From Catonella massiliensis (lineage in GTDB: Bacteria > Bacillota > Clostridia > Lachnospirales > Lachnospiraceae), in assembly GCF_016651435.1 (NCBI RefSeq), contig NZ_JAEPRJ010000001.1, forward strand, positions 248,001 to 312,000: 64,000 nt of DNA, in the 5' to 3' direction. Below, in pieces: positions 6,997 through 15,336 of the stretch; position 1 is the first letter of the stretch; each line of letters starts with the position of its first letter. The notes below the pieces were generated by a model, which had not been told where the DNA came from, searched no databases, and worked only from the letters and a program-made list of their open reading frames with translations. The position numbers and the translations under genes are program-made.

Positions 6997-8058
6997 ATGA
7001 AAAAGAGGCTGGCAGTAATAATAGGTGGACGTTCAAGTGAGCATGAGGTTTCTCTTGTAAGTGGAGCAAGCGTAATAGAAGCTATTGATACAGATAAATA
7101 TGATGTTAAGATTATTGTAATAAGTAAAGAGGGTGAGTGGCTTCTTGTGCCGGATGTAGAGACAGTTAAAAGTGGCGCCTGGAAAGAAAGTAAGGTAAAG
7201 GCGGTTATCTCTCCCGATACAAAGGACAAGGCTTTACTTGTATTTAATGAAGATGGTAAGGTGGAGAAACTTACTCTGGATGTGGTTTTTCCTGTTCTTC
7301 ATGGACTTTATGGAGAGGATGGCACGATACAGGGACTTTTTGAAATGGCAGGCATACCTTATGTAGGCTGTGGTGTAATAGCATCTGCTGTAGGCATGGA
7401 TAAATGGTATACTAAAGAAGTAGTACATACTACAGGAATAAGACAGGCTCGCTTTGTGCCTGTGTACAGGAATGAGCTCTCCGATATGGATAAGGTAGTA
7501 GAAAAAATAGAGAAGGCATATCCATATCCTTACTTTGTAAAGCCTTCAAATGCAGGCTCTTCAAAGGGAGTTAGCAAGGCCTCTGACAGGGAGGGTCTCA
7601 AGAAGGCTCTGACCTTGGCGGCAGAACATGACAGAAAAATCCTTGTTGAAGAGACTATAGTGGGAAGAGAGCTCGAATGTGCAGTCCTTGGAGGATATGA
7701 TGCAAAGGCAAGCGGGATAGGTGAGATACTGCCGGCCGCTGAGTTCTATGACTTTGATGCAAAGTACAACAATGCCGAGTCAAAGACAGTGATTTCTCCA
7801 ACTCTTCCTGAGGGAAAGACGGAGGAGATAAGAAGTGCAGCTGTTAAAATATTTAAGGCTCTTGACGGATACGGCCTTTCAAGGGTAGATTTCTTCCTTG
7901 AAAAGGATACCAATGAAGTTGTGTTTAATGAGATAAATACTCTTCCGGGATTTACTGCAATCAGCATGTATCCTATGCTCTGGAATGAGCAGGGAATTGA
8001 CAAGAAAGCCCTCGTTGAAGAGCTTATCAGTTTGGCACTTAGGAGATATGAAAAATAG
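6997..8058 (+). CDS. ddl: D-alanine--D-alanine ligase
   Basis: Ddl joins two D-alanines with ATP to make the dipeptide used by MurF in peptidoglycan synthesis, in the cytoplasm. The 353-residue protein opens with GGRSSEHEVSLVSG, the family N-terminal signature, has PVLHGLYGEDGTIQGLFEM, the ATP-grasp core with KPSNAGSSKGVSK, and the metal and product residues in SRVDFFLEKD and NEINTLPGFT. The YFDFDAKY-type loop is present as FYDFDAKY; a Tyr there instead of Phe is usual for D-Ala-D-Ala specificity, and the identity of that residue cannot be settled without alignment. The start is two bases after the regulator stop. Confidence 0.95.
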   Translation: MKKRLAVIIGGRSSEHEVSLVSGASVIEAIDTDKYDVKIIVISKEGEWLLVPDVETVKSGAWKESKVKAVISPDTKDKALLVFNEDGKVEKLTLDVVFPVLHGLYGEDGTIQGLFEMAGIPYVGCGVIASAVGMDKWYTKEVVHTTGIRQARFVPVYRNELSDMDKVVEKIEKAYPYPYFVKPSNAGSSKGVSKASDREGLKKALTLAAEHDRKILVEETIVGRELECAVLGGYDAKASGIGEILPAAEFYDFDAKYNNAESKTVISPTLPEGKTEEIRSAAVKIFKALDGYGLSRVDFFLEKDTNEVVFNEINTLPGFTAISMYPMLWNEQGIDKKALVEELISLALRRYEK

Positions 8059-8472
8059 ATGAATAAAAAGGTGAAGGTCAGCCTGTCATCATATCAGGAT
8101 ACAGAGTCCGGGGTGGAAGAATTCAGAGTTTCTGCCCCTGGCACCTACAGTCTGATAAATGACAGGCATTTTATAAAATATGAAGAAAAAACTGATGATG
8201 ATGCCATAAACAAGGTGTTGCTAAAGTTTGATAATAATTTCCTTGAAATGACCAAATCAGGTGAGGTAAGGAGCACCCTGACTTTTACTGAGGGAGAAAA
8301 TACTGAAGGCTATTATAAAACCCCTTATGGTACATTTTTAATTGAAACAGATACAAAGAAACTGGATGTAAGGATAGGTAAAAAAAATATATTTGTAAAT
8401 CTTGAATACGGGCTTTATATAGACGGTGAATTTGTAGCGGACTGTAAGATGTATATAGAGATTTTGTTTTAA
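8059..8472 (+). CDS. DUF1934 (YwiB-like) beta-barrel protein
   Basis: A 137-residue protein that begins with the base after the ddl stop codon. It matches DUF1934: an N-terminal strand (KVKVSLSSYQD), a middle with YEEKTDDD..NKVLLKF, a segment with TPYGTFLIETDTKKLDV and a final LEYGLYIDGE strand. The family is a calycin-like small barrel related to Bacillus YwiB, with no settled function. Translation is probably coupled to ddl, so it may serve the cell envelope, but that is inference from position alone. Confidence 0.85.
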   Translation: MNKKVKVSLSSYQDTESGVEEFRVSAPGTYSLINDRHFIKYEEKTDDDAINKVLLKFDNNFLEMTKSGEVRSTLTFTEGENTEGYYKTPYGTFLIETDTKKLDVRIGKKNIFVNLEYGLYIDGEFVADCKMYIEILF

Positions 8473-8481
8473 CCTAAGTGG

Positions 8482-8515
8482 TTGTCAAATACTTTTGACA
8501 CCCACATCATAAAAT
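8482..8515 (+). promoter_or_regulatory. Palindromic site at the -35 region of the DJ-1 gene
   Basis: TGTCAAA-TACT-TTTGACA (8483-8500) is a perfect inverted repeat, nine bases before a TAAAAT that may be the -10 element (8510-8515). Closely similar sites lie at 13453 and 16011. Confidence 0.5.
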
Positions 8516-8536
8516 ATAAAGAAAGGACGGGAAGGC

Positions 8537-9085
8537 ATGAAAACAGCAGTTATATGTATGAATGGATTTGAAGAGGTAGAGGGACTTACAGTAGTTGATA
8601 TGCTAAGAAGACTTGGTATTGAGTGCGATATAGTTGGAAAGAGTGCCGATATTACAGGTTCTCATGGCATAGTAATAAAGGCTGATAAGCTGTTGGAGGA
8701 AATAAAATCTGAGGATTACAGTGCTATCATTCTTCCGGGAGGTCTGCCTGGAGCAACCAACCTTAGGGATGACAGCAAGGTAATTAGTCTTGTAAAAGAA
8801 ATGAATAAGGCAGGCAAGATTGTTGCAGCCATTTGTGCAGCCCCTATAGTCCTTGAGAGGGCAGGAGTCCTTGAAGACAGAGGATTTACAGCTTATCCGG
8901 GAGTTGGCGAAAAGATAGAAGGAGGAAACTTTAAGGAAGAGCTTGTGGTAATGGATGGCAATATTATCACTTCCAGAGGACCCGCAACAAGTATGGAATT
9001 TGCCTTTGCCATAGCCGAGGCACTTGGAGTAAATGCGGACAGCCAGATAAAAGCGACTCTTTGGGACAAGGTAACAGGGAGATAA
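8537..9085 (+). CDS. DJ-1/PfpI family protein
   Basis: A 182-residue protein of the DJ-1/ThiJ/PfpI superfamily, about the family's usual length. The key features are the N-terminal MNGFEEVEGLTVVDMLRR with the conserved Glu near residue 15, PGGLPGATNL, and the nucleophile elbow AAICAAP with Cys100. Proteins of this branch act as glyoxalases, deglycases or redox-protective proteins; which applies is not visible. It has its own promoter region with a palindrome and a GGACGGGAAGG ribosome site. The tcdA gene follows after 21 bases, so the two may share a transcript. Confidence 0.9.
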   Translation: MKTAVICMNGFEEVEGLTVVDMLRRLGIECDIVGKSADITGSHGIVIKADKLLEEIKSEDYSAIILPGGLPGATNLRDDSKVISLVKEMNKAGKIVAAICAAPIVLERAGVLEDRGFTAYPGVGEKIEGGNFKEELVVMDGNIITSRGPATSMEFAFAIAEALGVNADSQIKATLWDKVTGR

Positions 9086-9106
9086 AAGAAGTCAGAAAGG
9101 TAGAGT

Positions 9107-9811
9107 ATGGAGGAGAACCAGTTTGATCGAACAGCCCTGCTTCTTGGCAAGGCCTCGGTAGAGAGATTAGCTCGTAAACGAGTTGCGGTGTTTGGAGTAG
9201 GTGGAGTAGGCGGCTTTGTCTGTGAGGGACTTGTTAGGGCAGGGATTGGTGCCATAGACATAGTTGATAAAGATATTGTTGCCATAAGTAATATTAACCG
9301 CCAATTGATAGCCCTTCACAGTACTGTTGGAAAGAACAAGGTAGATGTGCTTGAAGAGAGGCTTAAGGATATAAATAAAAACTTAATTATTAAAAAATAT
9401 AAATGTTTTTTTCTGCCTGAGACGTCTGAGACTTTTGATTTTAGAGAATATGACTATGTGGTAGATGCAATAGACACAGTTACAGGCAAGATAGAGCTTA
9501 TTCTCAAGGCAAAAGAGGCGGGAGTTCCTATTATTTCTGCTATGGGAGCAGGAAACAAGCTCGACCCTGCAGCCTTTCAGGTTTCGGATATATATAAAAC
9601 GAGTGTCTGCCCACTTGCAAGAGTTATGAGAAGAGAACTTAAGAAAAGAGGGGTAGATAAGCTAAAGGTGGTATATTCTAAGGAGGAGCCCATAAAACCA
9701 CAGTTTGAAGAGGGTGAGGAAGTTGTACCGGGAAGCATTTCCTTTGTGCCGCCTGCCCTGGGGCTTATTATAGCCGGGGAGGTAGTTAAGGACTTAATAA
9801 GAGTAGAATAG
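9107..9811 (+). CDS. tcdA: tRNA threonylcarbamoyladenosine dehydratase (ThiF/E1-like)
   Basis: A 234-residue E1-like enzyme. TcdA adenylates and cyclises the t6A modification at position 37 of ANN-decoding tRNAs. The ATP-binding glycine loop VFGVGGVGGF is at residues 28-37, followed by the Asp of IDIVDKD, the SNINRQ motif with catalytic Arg, and DAIDTV. The late segment VPGSISFVPPALGLIIAG is typical of this branch and not of ThiF or MoeB, which carry zinc cysteines. It shares a transcript with the DJ-1 gene by spacing. An A/T-rich palindrome (9828-9849) lies just after the stop and may help end transcription. Confidence 0.88.
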   Translation: MEENQFDRTALLLGKASVERLARKRVAVFGVGGVGGFVCEGLVRAGIGAIDIVDKDIVAISNINRQLIALHSTVGKNKVDVLEERLKDINKNLIIKKYKCFFLPETSETFDFREYDYVVDAIDTVTGKIELILKAKEAGVPIISAMGAGNKLDPAAFQVSDIYKTSVCPLARVMRRELKKRGVDKLKVVYSKEEPIKPQFEEGEEVVPGSISFVPPALGLIIAGEVVKDLIRVE

Positions 9812-10016
9812 TGGGTTTAAATCTAACCTAAAATATGATAATATTTTAGCAAGGACCTAGCTAAGCACAGCTGTAGCAATCCTGTATCGATGGGTGTCAA
9901 ATACTTCCCCCAAAATCTTAGAATAGAAGTGACAAAAATACAAATTCGATTGGGTTTGCTCGAGGGAGAATTATAGTATTTCTTTTGAAAGAGTTTATGC
10001 GAAAGGAAATAAGGCA

Positions 10017-11018
10017 ATGAAGAAAGACGATTATTTAGTTGAAATAAGAAATGTATTAAAGCAGAATCCTTTCATACTTGTAGGAGTTAGTGATATAGAG
10101 GGTGAGGAAATCTGCCGTTTTTTAAAGAAAGAAAAGATAGAATTTGAAAGTGTGAAGCTAAGCAATGAATCTCCGTATTGGGAAGAAATCCCTGAAGAGA
10201 TTAAGGAGAAGGTTAATAACATCATCCTTAGTGGAAGAAAGGTAATGAGCCTTTGTATAGGGGGCAATATGCCTGAGGCTATTTTTTCGATTGCATCAGC
10301 CTGGCATGCCGGACCTGATGAAGATAAGCCATATTCGCCTATTGAACAGCTCTCCCTTGCTATTAAGAAGGATATTTCCCCTTACTACAGGCTGATTGGA
10401 GCAAACAGCAGAGATTTCATATATGCAATGCGTGAAGAGGCCGCTGCCATGCTTAAGGGCTTTGGCGCAAGAAGTAAGTACAAGAGCATATTAAAAGATG
10501 CAGGAATTACTGATTATGATTTAGAGGATTATAAGCAGAAGGTATATGACTCAGGAGAAGCAGGAATGGAGCGTATTCCTGAAACCTATAGAGCGGGCAT
10601 AGGTCTTGTAATAAGGGAAATAAGGAGAAAAGACAGGGCTGCTCAGGGAATTACGCAAGAGCAGGAGCTTCAGGCAGAGAGGGCGGTAATGAAATCCTAC
10701 CTTATAGGAAGTGTGACTGTGGTAGATATGCATGATGCAAAGCCTGCTGCCGTATTTGACCGTCTTGTTGAGACTGAAAAATATGGTCTTCTTATGCTTT
10801 CGGCAAACGGAGGCAGCTATTTCTTAGGTCCTTGGAGCAAGGTGAAAAAGTTTGAGGAGCATTTTCCTGAGGGTAAGGTGGGAGGAGAACCACCTATAAG
10901 AGGCCACTGGTCAGGCAATTACAGCAGACCTCTTGTGGTTGACTTTGTGGAAAGCCTTGAAAAGGTGAAGGACAAGAGTAAGCTGCACGAGAAGTCTGAA
11001 TTGTTTATGAAGCTCTAG
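10017..11018 (+). CDS. Conserved-looking protein of unknown function
   Basis: A 333-residue soluble protein that I cannot assign. The N-terminal 60 residues are charged and helical. There are recognisable but unidentified blocks: KVMSLCIGGNMPEAIFSIASAWHAG (a Cys-Gly-Gly turn), a helical middle with MREEAAAMLKGFGARSKY, a Glu/Arg/Lys-rich stretch near 195-215, a segment VTVVDMHDAKPAAVFDRL and a C-terminal part with PPIRGHWSGNYSRPLVV. There is no signal peptide or membrane helix. Codon use resembles its neighbours, so it is not obviously imported. It is preceded by a 205-base gap with a half-palindrome TGTCAAATACTT near 9897 and followed by the BirA operator of bioY. Confidence 0.7.
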   Translation: MKKDDYLVEIRNVLKQNPFILVGVSDIEGEEICRFLKKEKIEFESVKLSNESPYWEEIPEEIKEKVNNIILSGRKVMSLCIGGNMPEAIFSIASAWHAGPDEDKPYSPIEQLSLAIKKDISPYYRLIGANSRDFIYAMREEAAAMLKGFGARSKYKSILKDAGITDYDLEDYKQKVYDSGEAGMERIPETYRAGIGLVIREIRRKDRAAQGITQEQELQAERAVMKSYLIGSVTVVDMHDAKPAAVFDRLVETEKYGLLMLSANGGSYFLGPWSKVKKFEEHFPEGKVGGEPPIRGHWSGNYSRPLVVDFVESLEKVKDKSKLHEKSELFMKL

Positions 11019-11024
11019 ATAAGA

Positions 11025-11057
11025 TTGTCAACCTTATACATATAAAAAGGTTTACAA
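11025..11057 (+). promoter_or_regulatory. BirA (biotin repressor) operator upstream of bioY
   Basis: TTGTCAACC (11025-11033), a 15-base spacer and GGTTTACAA (11049-11057). This matches the known Firmicutes BirA box, TTGTAAACC-N14-16-GGTTTACAA, with one mismatch. The right half contains the -35 element, so bound BirA-biotinyl-AMP would block RNA polymerase. Confidence 0.88.
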
Positions 11058-11078
11058 TTCGCAAAAAAGATGTATAAT
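11051..11078 (+). promoter_or_regulatory. bioY promoter
   Basis: TTTACA at 11051-11056, a 16-base spacer and TATAAT at 11073-11078, embedded in the BirA operator. Confidence 0.8.
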
Positions 11079-11079
11079 A

Positions 11080-11119
11080 GTATCCGAATTAATTGCTGAG
11101 TTAGCGTTAATTCGGATAC
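11080..11119 (+). promoter_or_regulatory. Long perfect hairpin at the 5' end of the bioY leader
   Basis: GTATCCGAATTAA (11080-11092) pairs perfectly with TTAATTCGGATAC (11107-11119) around a 14-base loop, starting just after the -10 box. With no strong T-tract behind it, it looks more like an mRNA-stabilising 5' stem or a second operator than a terminator. Confidence 0.55.
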
Positions 11120-11139
11120 TTATTTTAAGGAGAAAAATT

Positions 11140-11712
11140 ATGTCATCAAATGGAAATGCAGCAGTTAAACAGGGAATGGATGTAAAAAGTCTTACCCTCA
11201 TAGGTATAATGGCAGCTATTTGCTGTGTGCTTGGCCCCTGGCAGATACCGATAGGACCGGTTCCGATTTCTTTACAGATTATAGCAGTCTGCCTCTGTTC
11301 CTATGTGCTTGGAGCAAAGAAGGGTGCTTTAGCCGTGCTAATATATGTGCTCCTTGGTCTTGTTGGGCTTCCCGTATTTGCAGGGGCAAAAAGTGGGGGA
11401 ACTGCCTTATTCGGACCGACAGGAGGCTATATAATCGGATTCATATTTATGGCATTTATAGGCGGACTCTTCATAGAAAAAGCGGGGATTAAGAAGATAT
11501 ATATGCAGATAATAGGCCTTGTTTTGGGACTTTTAGTTTGCTATCTTTTTGGAACAATCTGGTTTACGGTAGTAAATACAAAAGGTATAAACTTCACGCA
11601 GGCACTTGGCTATTGCGTATATCCGTTCATACCTTTTGATATAGGAAAGATTGTTATAGCTGTAATACTTGGCAATGCCGTTAGACAGACTCTTAATAAA
11701 ATTAACGCGTAA
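11140..11712 (+). CDS. bioY: Biotin ECF transporter S component BioY
   Basis: BioY is the biotin-binding membrane subunit of an energy-coupling-factor importer. The 190-residue protein has about six membrane helices and the family pattern: PIGPVPISLQIIAV near residue 45, AKKGALAVLIYVLLGLVGLPVFAG and the FGPTGGYIIGF signature. The ATPases and EcfT are not in the window, so it must use a shared module encoded elsewhere. Regulation by BirA is visible in the upstream operator. A run of Gly/Ala-poor charged residues precedes the first helix. Its stop overlaps by 11 bases the end of the converging amylase gene. Confidence 0.95.
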   Translation: MSSNGNAAVKQGMDVKSLTLIGIMAAICCVLGPWQIPIGPVPISLQIIAVCLCSYVLGAKKGALAVLIYVLLGLVGLPVFAGAKSGGTALFGPTGGYIIGFIFMAFIGGLFIEKAGIKKIYMQIIGLVLGLLVCYLFGTIWFTVVNTKGINFTQALGYCVYPFIPFDIGKIVIAVILGNAVRQTLNKINA

Positions 11713-13321
11713 GTATGGCTATACCAAAGGATGGGATGTTAATCATTCCATCCTTTATTGTTACCTCTTTATCGCCGGTTACAAGAAAGGACTCAAGCTT
11801 TGTGTAGTCCTCTCCAAGTTTCTGGCTTACATCATTTTCTGAGGTGTTGATTACAATGAGAAGAGGCTCATAGCTGTTATCAGCCATATTTCTTGTAAAT
11901 ACAGAAACCGTATCAGGATTTGCATTGTCAAAGCCATCATATAGAGCAGTCTTTCCTCTTGCGATTACAGGGTAACTATGCCTTAGCTTAATTGCTCTCT
12001 TAAAATAATTGTAAATGGAAGTCTCATCATCGCTTTGGTCTTCTAAGGTGCCGTACATCATTTCAAACTCATCCATGTCCTTAGGCCCTTTACACATGCC
12101 TTCAGCATTTGCATCCTTTGACCACTGCATAGGAGCTCTCTTGTTTTCATCTTTTCCAGAGCCCTTCATTCCAAGCTCCTCTCCGTAATATATGAAGGCA
12201 TTGCCGCTCATAAGCAGGTTCATTGCCCCTGCGAGCTTAATCATATCAACTCTTCTCTCTCCTGAGTAGTAGCCCGCAGAACGAGGTATATCGTGGTTTG
12301 TATAAAATGGTGCATTTACATAATGTGGATTATTTCCTGAAAAAAGCTCATCCTCTCTAATCATCCTCTCTGCAAAGCTGCTTGCAGGTGCCACGCCCTT
12401 AAGTATCTTGGCTATGACTCCATCACTTCCTGAGAATTCAAAGTCAAAGAAGCTGTCAACGCCACTCTTGTAATAAGCTCCGTACTCACTCTCTGTGGAC
12501 CAGGCTTCACCAACTATATAGGCATCAGGCTTAATTTCCTTAACTGTTTTATTGAGCCAGGTAAGAATTTCCGTATTTTTTGTTACACTTCCTGTCACAT
12601 AGTAGGTAACTGCATCCAACCTAAAGCCGTCTACACCTAGACCAAGCCAGAATTTGAAAATGTCCTTAAACTCATTTCTAACTGCTTCATTTTCAAGGTT
12701 GAAGTCAGGCATTTTAGGACTGAATCTAGCCTCATAGTACCAATCTGTTCCCTCTATAGGAGCATAGCCCTCCTGCTTCTTTTTGGTAAAGTTATAATAA
12801 TTAGCATAAGGACAGGTATTAAAGTCAGGTTCTTCGCCTTTTTTAAGGCCTTTTATATAGTTTACGGCTTCTACAAACCAAGGATGCTCCGAAGAGGAAT
12901 GGTTCATAACCAAATCAAAAATCACCTTTATATTTCTCTTGTGACAATCATCAAGAAGAGCCTTGAAGTCCTCAAGAGTACCAAAATCCTTATCTATATT
13001 TTTATAGTCCATAACATCATACTTATGATAGGACAGAGAAGGGGAAACAGGGGTGAGCCAGATTTCATTTGCAAGGAGGGAAGTGCCTTTCTCAGCCTTT
13101 CCGTCATTGATGTAGTCAAGCTTCTTTCTTATACCTTCAAGGTCTCCTATTCCATCTCCATTGCTGTCATAGAAGGATGAGACGAAGATTTGATAGGTAA
13201 CGCGGTAATTATCATCTATGAGCTTAATAGGAGTGCCCACCGAAGAAGCATTGCAGGCTGTGAGCGAAAAAGTGAGTGGGAGAGTGGCTGCAAGTGGCTT
13301 AATGATTTTATTCAATTTCAT
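11702..13321 (-). CDS. GH13 alpha-amylase family lipoprotein
   Basis: A 539-residue glycoside hydrolase that probably cleaves or rearranges alpha-1,4-glucans at the cell surface. A lipoprotein signal is clear: basic start, hydrophobic core and TFSLTAC with the lipid Cys at 23. The GH13 barrel shows FDLVMNHSS, the nucleophile Asp236 in GFRLDAV, the acid-base Glu272 in IVGEAW and Asp344 in FYTNHDIPR. A C-terminal beta domain ends the protein. I start at the ATG at 13321, 8 bases after AGGAGG; the ATG at 13327 lies only 2 bases from it. Exact specificity (amylase, neopullulanase, glucosidase) is open. It diverges from the AI-2E gene. Confidence 0.92.
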   Translation of the reverse strand: MKLNKIIKPLAATLPLTFSLTACNASSVGTPIKLIDDNYRVTYQIFVSSFYDSNGDGIGDLEGIRKKLDYINDGKAEKGTSLLANEIWLTPVSPSLSYHKYDVMDYKNIDKDFGTLEDFKALLDDCHKRNIKVIFDLVMNHSSSEHPWFVEAVNYIKGLKKGEEPDFNTCPYANYYNFTKKKQEGYAPIEGTDWYYEARFSPKMPDFNLENEAVRNEFKDIFKFWLGLGVDGFRLDAVTYYVTGSVTKNTEILTWLNKTVKEIKPDAYIVGEAWSTESEYGAYYKSGVDSFFDFEFSGSDGVIAKILKGVAPASSFAERMIREDELFSGNNPHYVNAPFYTNHDIPRSAGYYSGERRVDMIKLAGAMNLLMSGNAFIYYGEELGMKGSGKDENKRAPMQWSKDANAEGMCKGPKDMDEFEMMYGTLEDQSDDETSIYNYFKRAIKLRHSYPVIARGKTALYDGFDNANPDTVSVFTRNMADNSYEPLLIVINTSENDVSQKLGEDYTKLESFLVTGDKEVTIKDGMINIPSFGIAILTR

Positions 13322-13452
13322 TTTCATATCCTCCTCTTTGTGGTATCTCTCCATTGTAGACGATATAAAGAAAACTGTAAAGTTAAAGTAGGAAAAAATT
13401 AAAACTTTCACTATGGTTTTTAGTTATTAATTATGATATCATGGTAAATAGT

Positions 13453-13486
13453 GTGCCAAATACTTTTAACATACACATCATTTTAT
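13453..13486 (+). promoter_or_regulatory. Palindromic site upstream of the AI-2E family gene
   Basis: TGCCAAA-TACT-TTTAACA (13454-13471) is an imperfect inverted repeat that matches the site at 8483 over the whole block, including a following CACATCAT. A T/A-rich -10-like stretch begins about ten bases later. Confidence 0.45.
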
Positions 13487-13505
13487 AAATATCCCGGGAG
13501 GCTTT

Positions 13506-14669
13506 ATGAAATTTAACAAGGATTTACTGGAAAAAAGGTGGGTTGCCTATACTTTAGCTACCTGCTCTGCAGTGATTTTATATTTTCTGCTTTCAAATGT
13601 TTCCGATATCTTTAATGGACTAAGGGTTGTATATAAGGTGCTAAGCCCCCTGATTACAGGACTTATCATAGCCTATGTCATTGATCCCTTCGTTACTTTT
13701 TTACAGAGGACTGTATTTGCAAATGTAAAAAATGAACACACGAGGAAGAAGCTTTCGGTAACTGTAGCCTTAGTTGGCATAGCCCTGCTTATAATTCTCC
13801 TTATGTTTGCGCTTATCCCGCAGATTGTCGTTAGTATTAAAACACTGTTTAGCAACATGGATGAGTACATAAGGTCACTTCAGGGATTCTTACAGGCTGC
13901 AAGTGTGGAAGCTGCAACAAGAGGAATAGACATAAGCGGGATAACCAGATTCAGTGATGATATATTAAATGTAGTGGGGAAGAAGATACCTGAGAACTTT
14001 AACGGAATAGTAACTACATCCCTAAGTATAAGCAAGGCAATTTTTGATTTATTTATAGCAATGTTTCTTGCCATATATTTTCTGGCTGATAAAGAAAGAC
14101 TTAAGGGCAGCTTTGACAGGCTGTTAAAGCGTCTTATGAAAGCAGATAGATACAAGGCTTTCGCAGGATTCTGGGCAAGGTGCAACGGCATACTTATAAG
14201 ATACATTGCCTTTGATATAATTGATGGTGTGATAGTAGGAGTAGCAAACTTTATATTTATGTCGGTAGCAGGCATACCTTATTCTGTGCTGATTTCCGTT
14301 CTTGTGGGAGTAACCAACCTGGCACCGACATTTGGCCCTATAGTTGGAGGTATACTTGGAGGCTTCATTCTTGTGCTTGTTAACCCTCTTCAAGCACTGT
14401 GGTTCATCATATTTACCATTATACTTCAGACTATAGACGGCTACGTCCTTAAGCCAAAGCTCTTTGGTGGAAGCCTTGGAGTGCCGGGGGTATGGATACT
14501 TGTATCTATTGTAATTGGCGGAAGGGTTTTTGGAGTTGCAGGCATACTGCTTTCCATACCTTTTGCTGCTATAGTTGACTTCATCTACCATGATATGATA
14601 TTTAGAGAAGCAAGAAAAAATGAAGAAATGGACAAGCAGTTAAAAGAGAAAAAATTAAAAAGTAAATAA
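13506..14669 (+). CDS. AI-2E family transporter (PF01594 type permease)
   Basis: A 387-residue membrane protein of the AI-2E family, a diverse group that includes exporters of autoinducer-2 and sodium/proton antiporters, so the name is not a proof of substrate. Eight hydrophobic segments are apparent: one at 15-30, pairs at 45-65 and 85-110, then a soluble domain (115-180) and a C-terminal block with the diagnostic FGPIVGGILGG and VLKPKLFGGSLGVPGVWIL motifs. The tail is strongly charged (EEMDKQLKEKKLKSK). It starts 8 bases after GGGAGG and is monocistronic, closed by a terminator. Confidence 0.88.
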   Translation: MKFNKDLLEKRWVAYTLATCSAVILYFLLSNVSDIFNGLRVVYKVLSPLITGLIIAYVIDPFVTFLQRTVFANVKNEHTRKKLSVTVALVGIALLIILLMFALIPQIVVSIKTLFSNMDEYIRSLQGFLQAASVEAATRGIDISGITRFSDDILNVVGKKIPENFNGIVTTSLSISKAIFDLFIAMFLAIYFLADKERLKGSFDRLLKRLMKADRYKAFAGFWARCNGILIRYIAFDIIDGVIVGVANFIFMSVAGIPYSVLISVLVGVTNLAPTFGPIVGGILGGFILVLVNPLQALWFIIFTIILQTIDGYVLKPKLFGGSLGVPGVWILVSIVIGGRVFGVAGILLSIPFAAIVDFIYHDMIFREARKNEEMDKQLKEKKLKSK

Positions 14670-14687
14670 AAGAGCGTTACTAAAATC

Positions 14688-14730
14688 AACTGTCAGCCGT
14701 AGGTATAGATTACTGCTGGCAGTTCTTTTA
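14688..14730 (+). terminator. Terminator after the AI-2E family gene
   Basis: AACTGTCAGC (14688-14697) pairs with GCTGGCAGTT (14715-14724), one G-T pair, followed by CTTTTA. From here to the tRNA promoter at 14913 I see no gene or motif. Confidence 0.7.
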
Positions 14731-14912
14731 AATCCAAAGTAAGGAAAATTACAATAGATATGTCGGACTGCTGCAGATAAATTCTCTTGTAATAACTCTT
14801 AACTGCAAGCCACGTACGAGATGATGGTTTACAAGTATAACCTCATGCATAATGCACAATAAAACAATTATTTAAGACAATAAAATAGTGCAATATTTTA
14901 GTTTATTTTTTC

Positions 14913-14941
14913 TTGCATTTTCCTGTGATTTAGTATATAAT
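14913..14941 (+). promoter_or_regulatory. tRNA promoter
   Basis: TTGCAT (14913-14918), a 17-base spacer and TATAAT (14936-14941), 26 bases before the mature tRNA end. Confidence 0.8.
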
Positions 14942-14967
14942 GTTCCTTGCGTTCAACAAAAGCGTGC

Positions 14968-15040
14968 GCGTCTTTAGCTCAGCTGGTAGAGCACCTGACT
15001 CTTAATCAGGGTGTCCAGGGTTCGAGCCCCTGAAGACGCA
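14968..15040 (+). tRNA. tRNA-Lys (anticodon CTT)
   Basis: A full cloverleaf: acceptor GCGTCTT/AAGACGC, D-arm beginning GCTC, anticodon stem CCTGA/TCAGG with loop CTCTTAA (anticodon CTT at 15001-15003), and T-arm CAGGG-TTCGAGC-CCCTG. The discriminator is A and no CCA is encoded, so it must be added after transcription. It reads AAG codons. It is a single tRNA gene with its own promoter and no integration-like duplication nearby. Confidence 0.97.
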
Positions 15041-15046
15041 CTAAAG

Positions 15047-15095
15047 AGGTCCTTGTTTGACAGAAAGCTGTCGGGTAGGGGCTTTTTTGTTTTTA
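15047..15095 (+). terminator. Terminator after tRNA-Lys
   Basis: GACAG-AAAG-CTGTC (15059-15072), extended by weak outer pairing, then a run of six T at 15083. Confidence 0.6.
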
Positions 15096-15181
15096 AAATA
15101 AATCTTTCTCTCACTTACAGTCCCATCTTGACAGGCAATAGGTTCTATTCTATACTTTAGTAGTTACAAGTAAATTCACAA

Positions 15182-15279
15182 AGCAGAGTAGGAAATTTAG
15201 CGTAAAGTGTCCATCAGACGGGGAGTTGCTGACGGAACGAAGGGGAAGTCCCGCGGTGAAATTTCCGCATCCCGCTGTT
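15182..15279 (+). ncRNA. THF (tetrahydrofolate) riboswitch
   Basis: The conserved folate-binding elements are present in order: the AGAGTAGGAAATT entry strand, GCGTAAAGTG, AACGAAG, then GCGGTGAAATTTCCGC and ATCCCGCTG closing the P1 side. They match the THF aptamer known from Firmicutes folT and folE leaders. It lies 58 bases before the folate transporter start. Downstream, CTTTTGTAGT (about 15301-15310) can pair with ACTGCAAAG (about 15320-15328), which covers part of the AAAGGAGG ribosome site, so control is probably at translation. The pairing is my inference. Confidence 0.92.
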
Positions 15280-15336
15280 ACATTAGAGAAGTACCGGACT
15301 CTTTTGTAGTAAGGATAAACTGCAAAGGAGGTTAAA

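Noticed and set aside
11220..11492. 90-codon open frame inside bioY
   Set aside because: It is an out-of-frame shadow of a clear membrane protein gene, with no ribosome site of its own.
14968..15040. tRNA-Lys as an integration site for a mobile element
   Set aside because: No repeat of the tRNA 3' end and no integrase was seen on either side.
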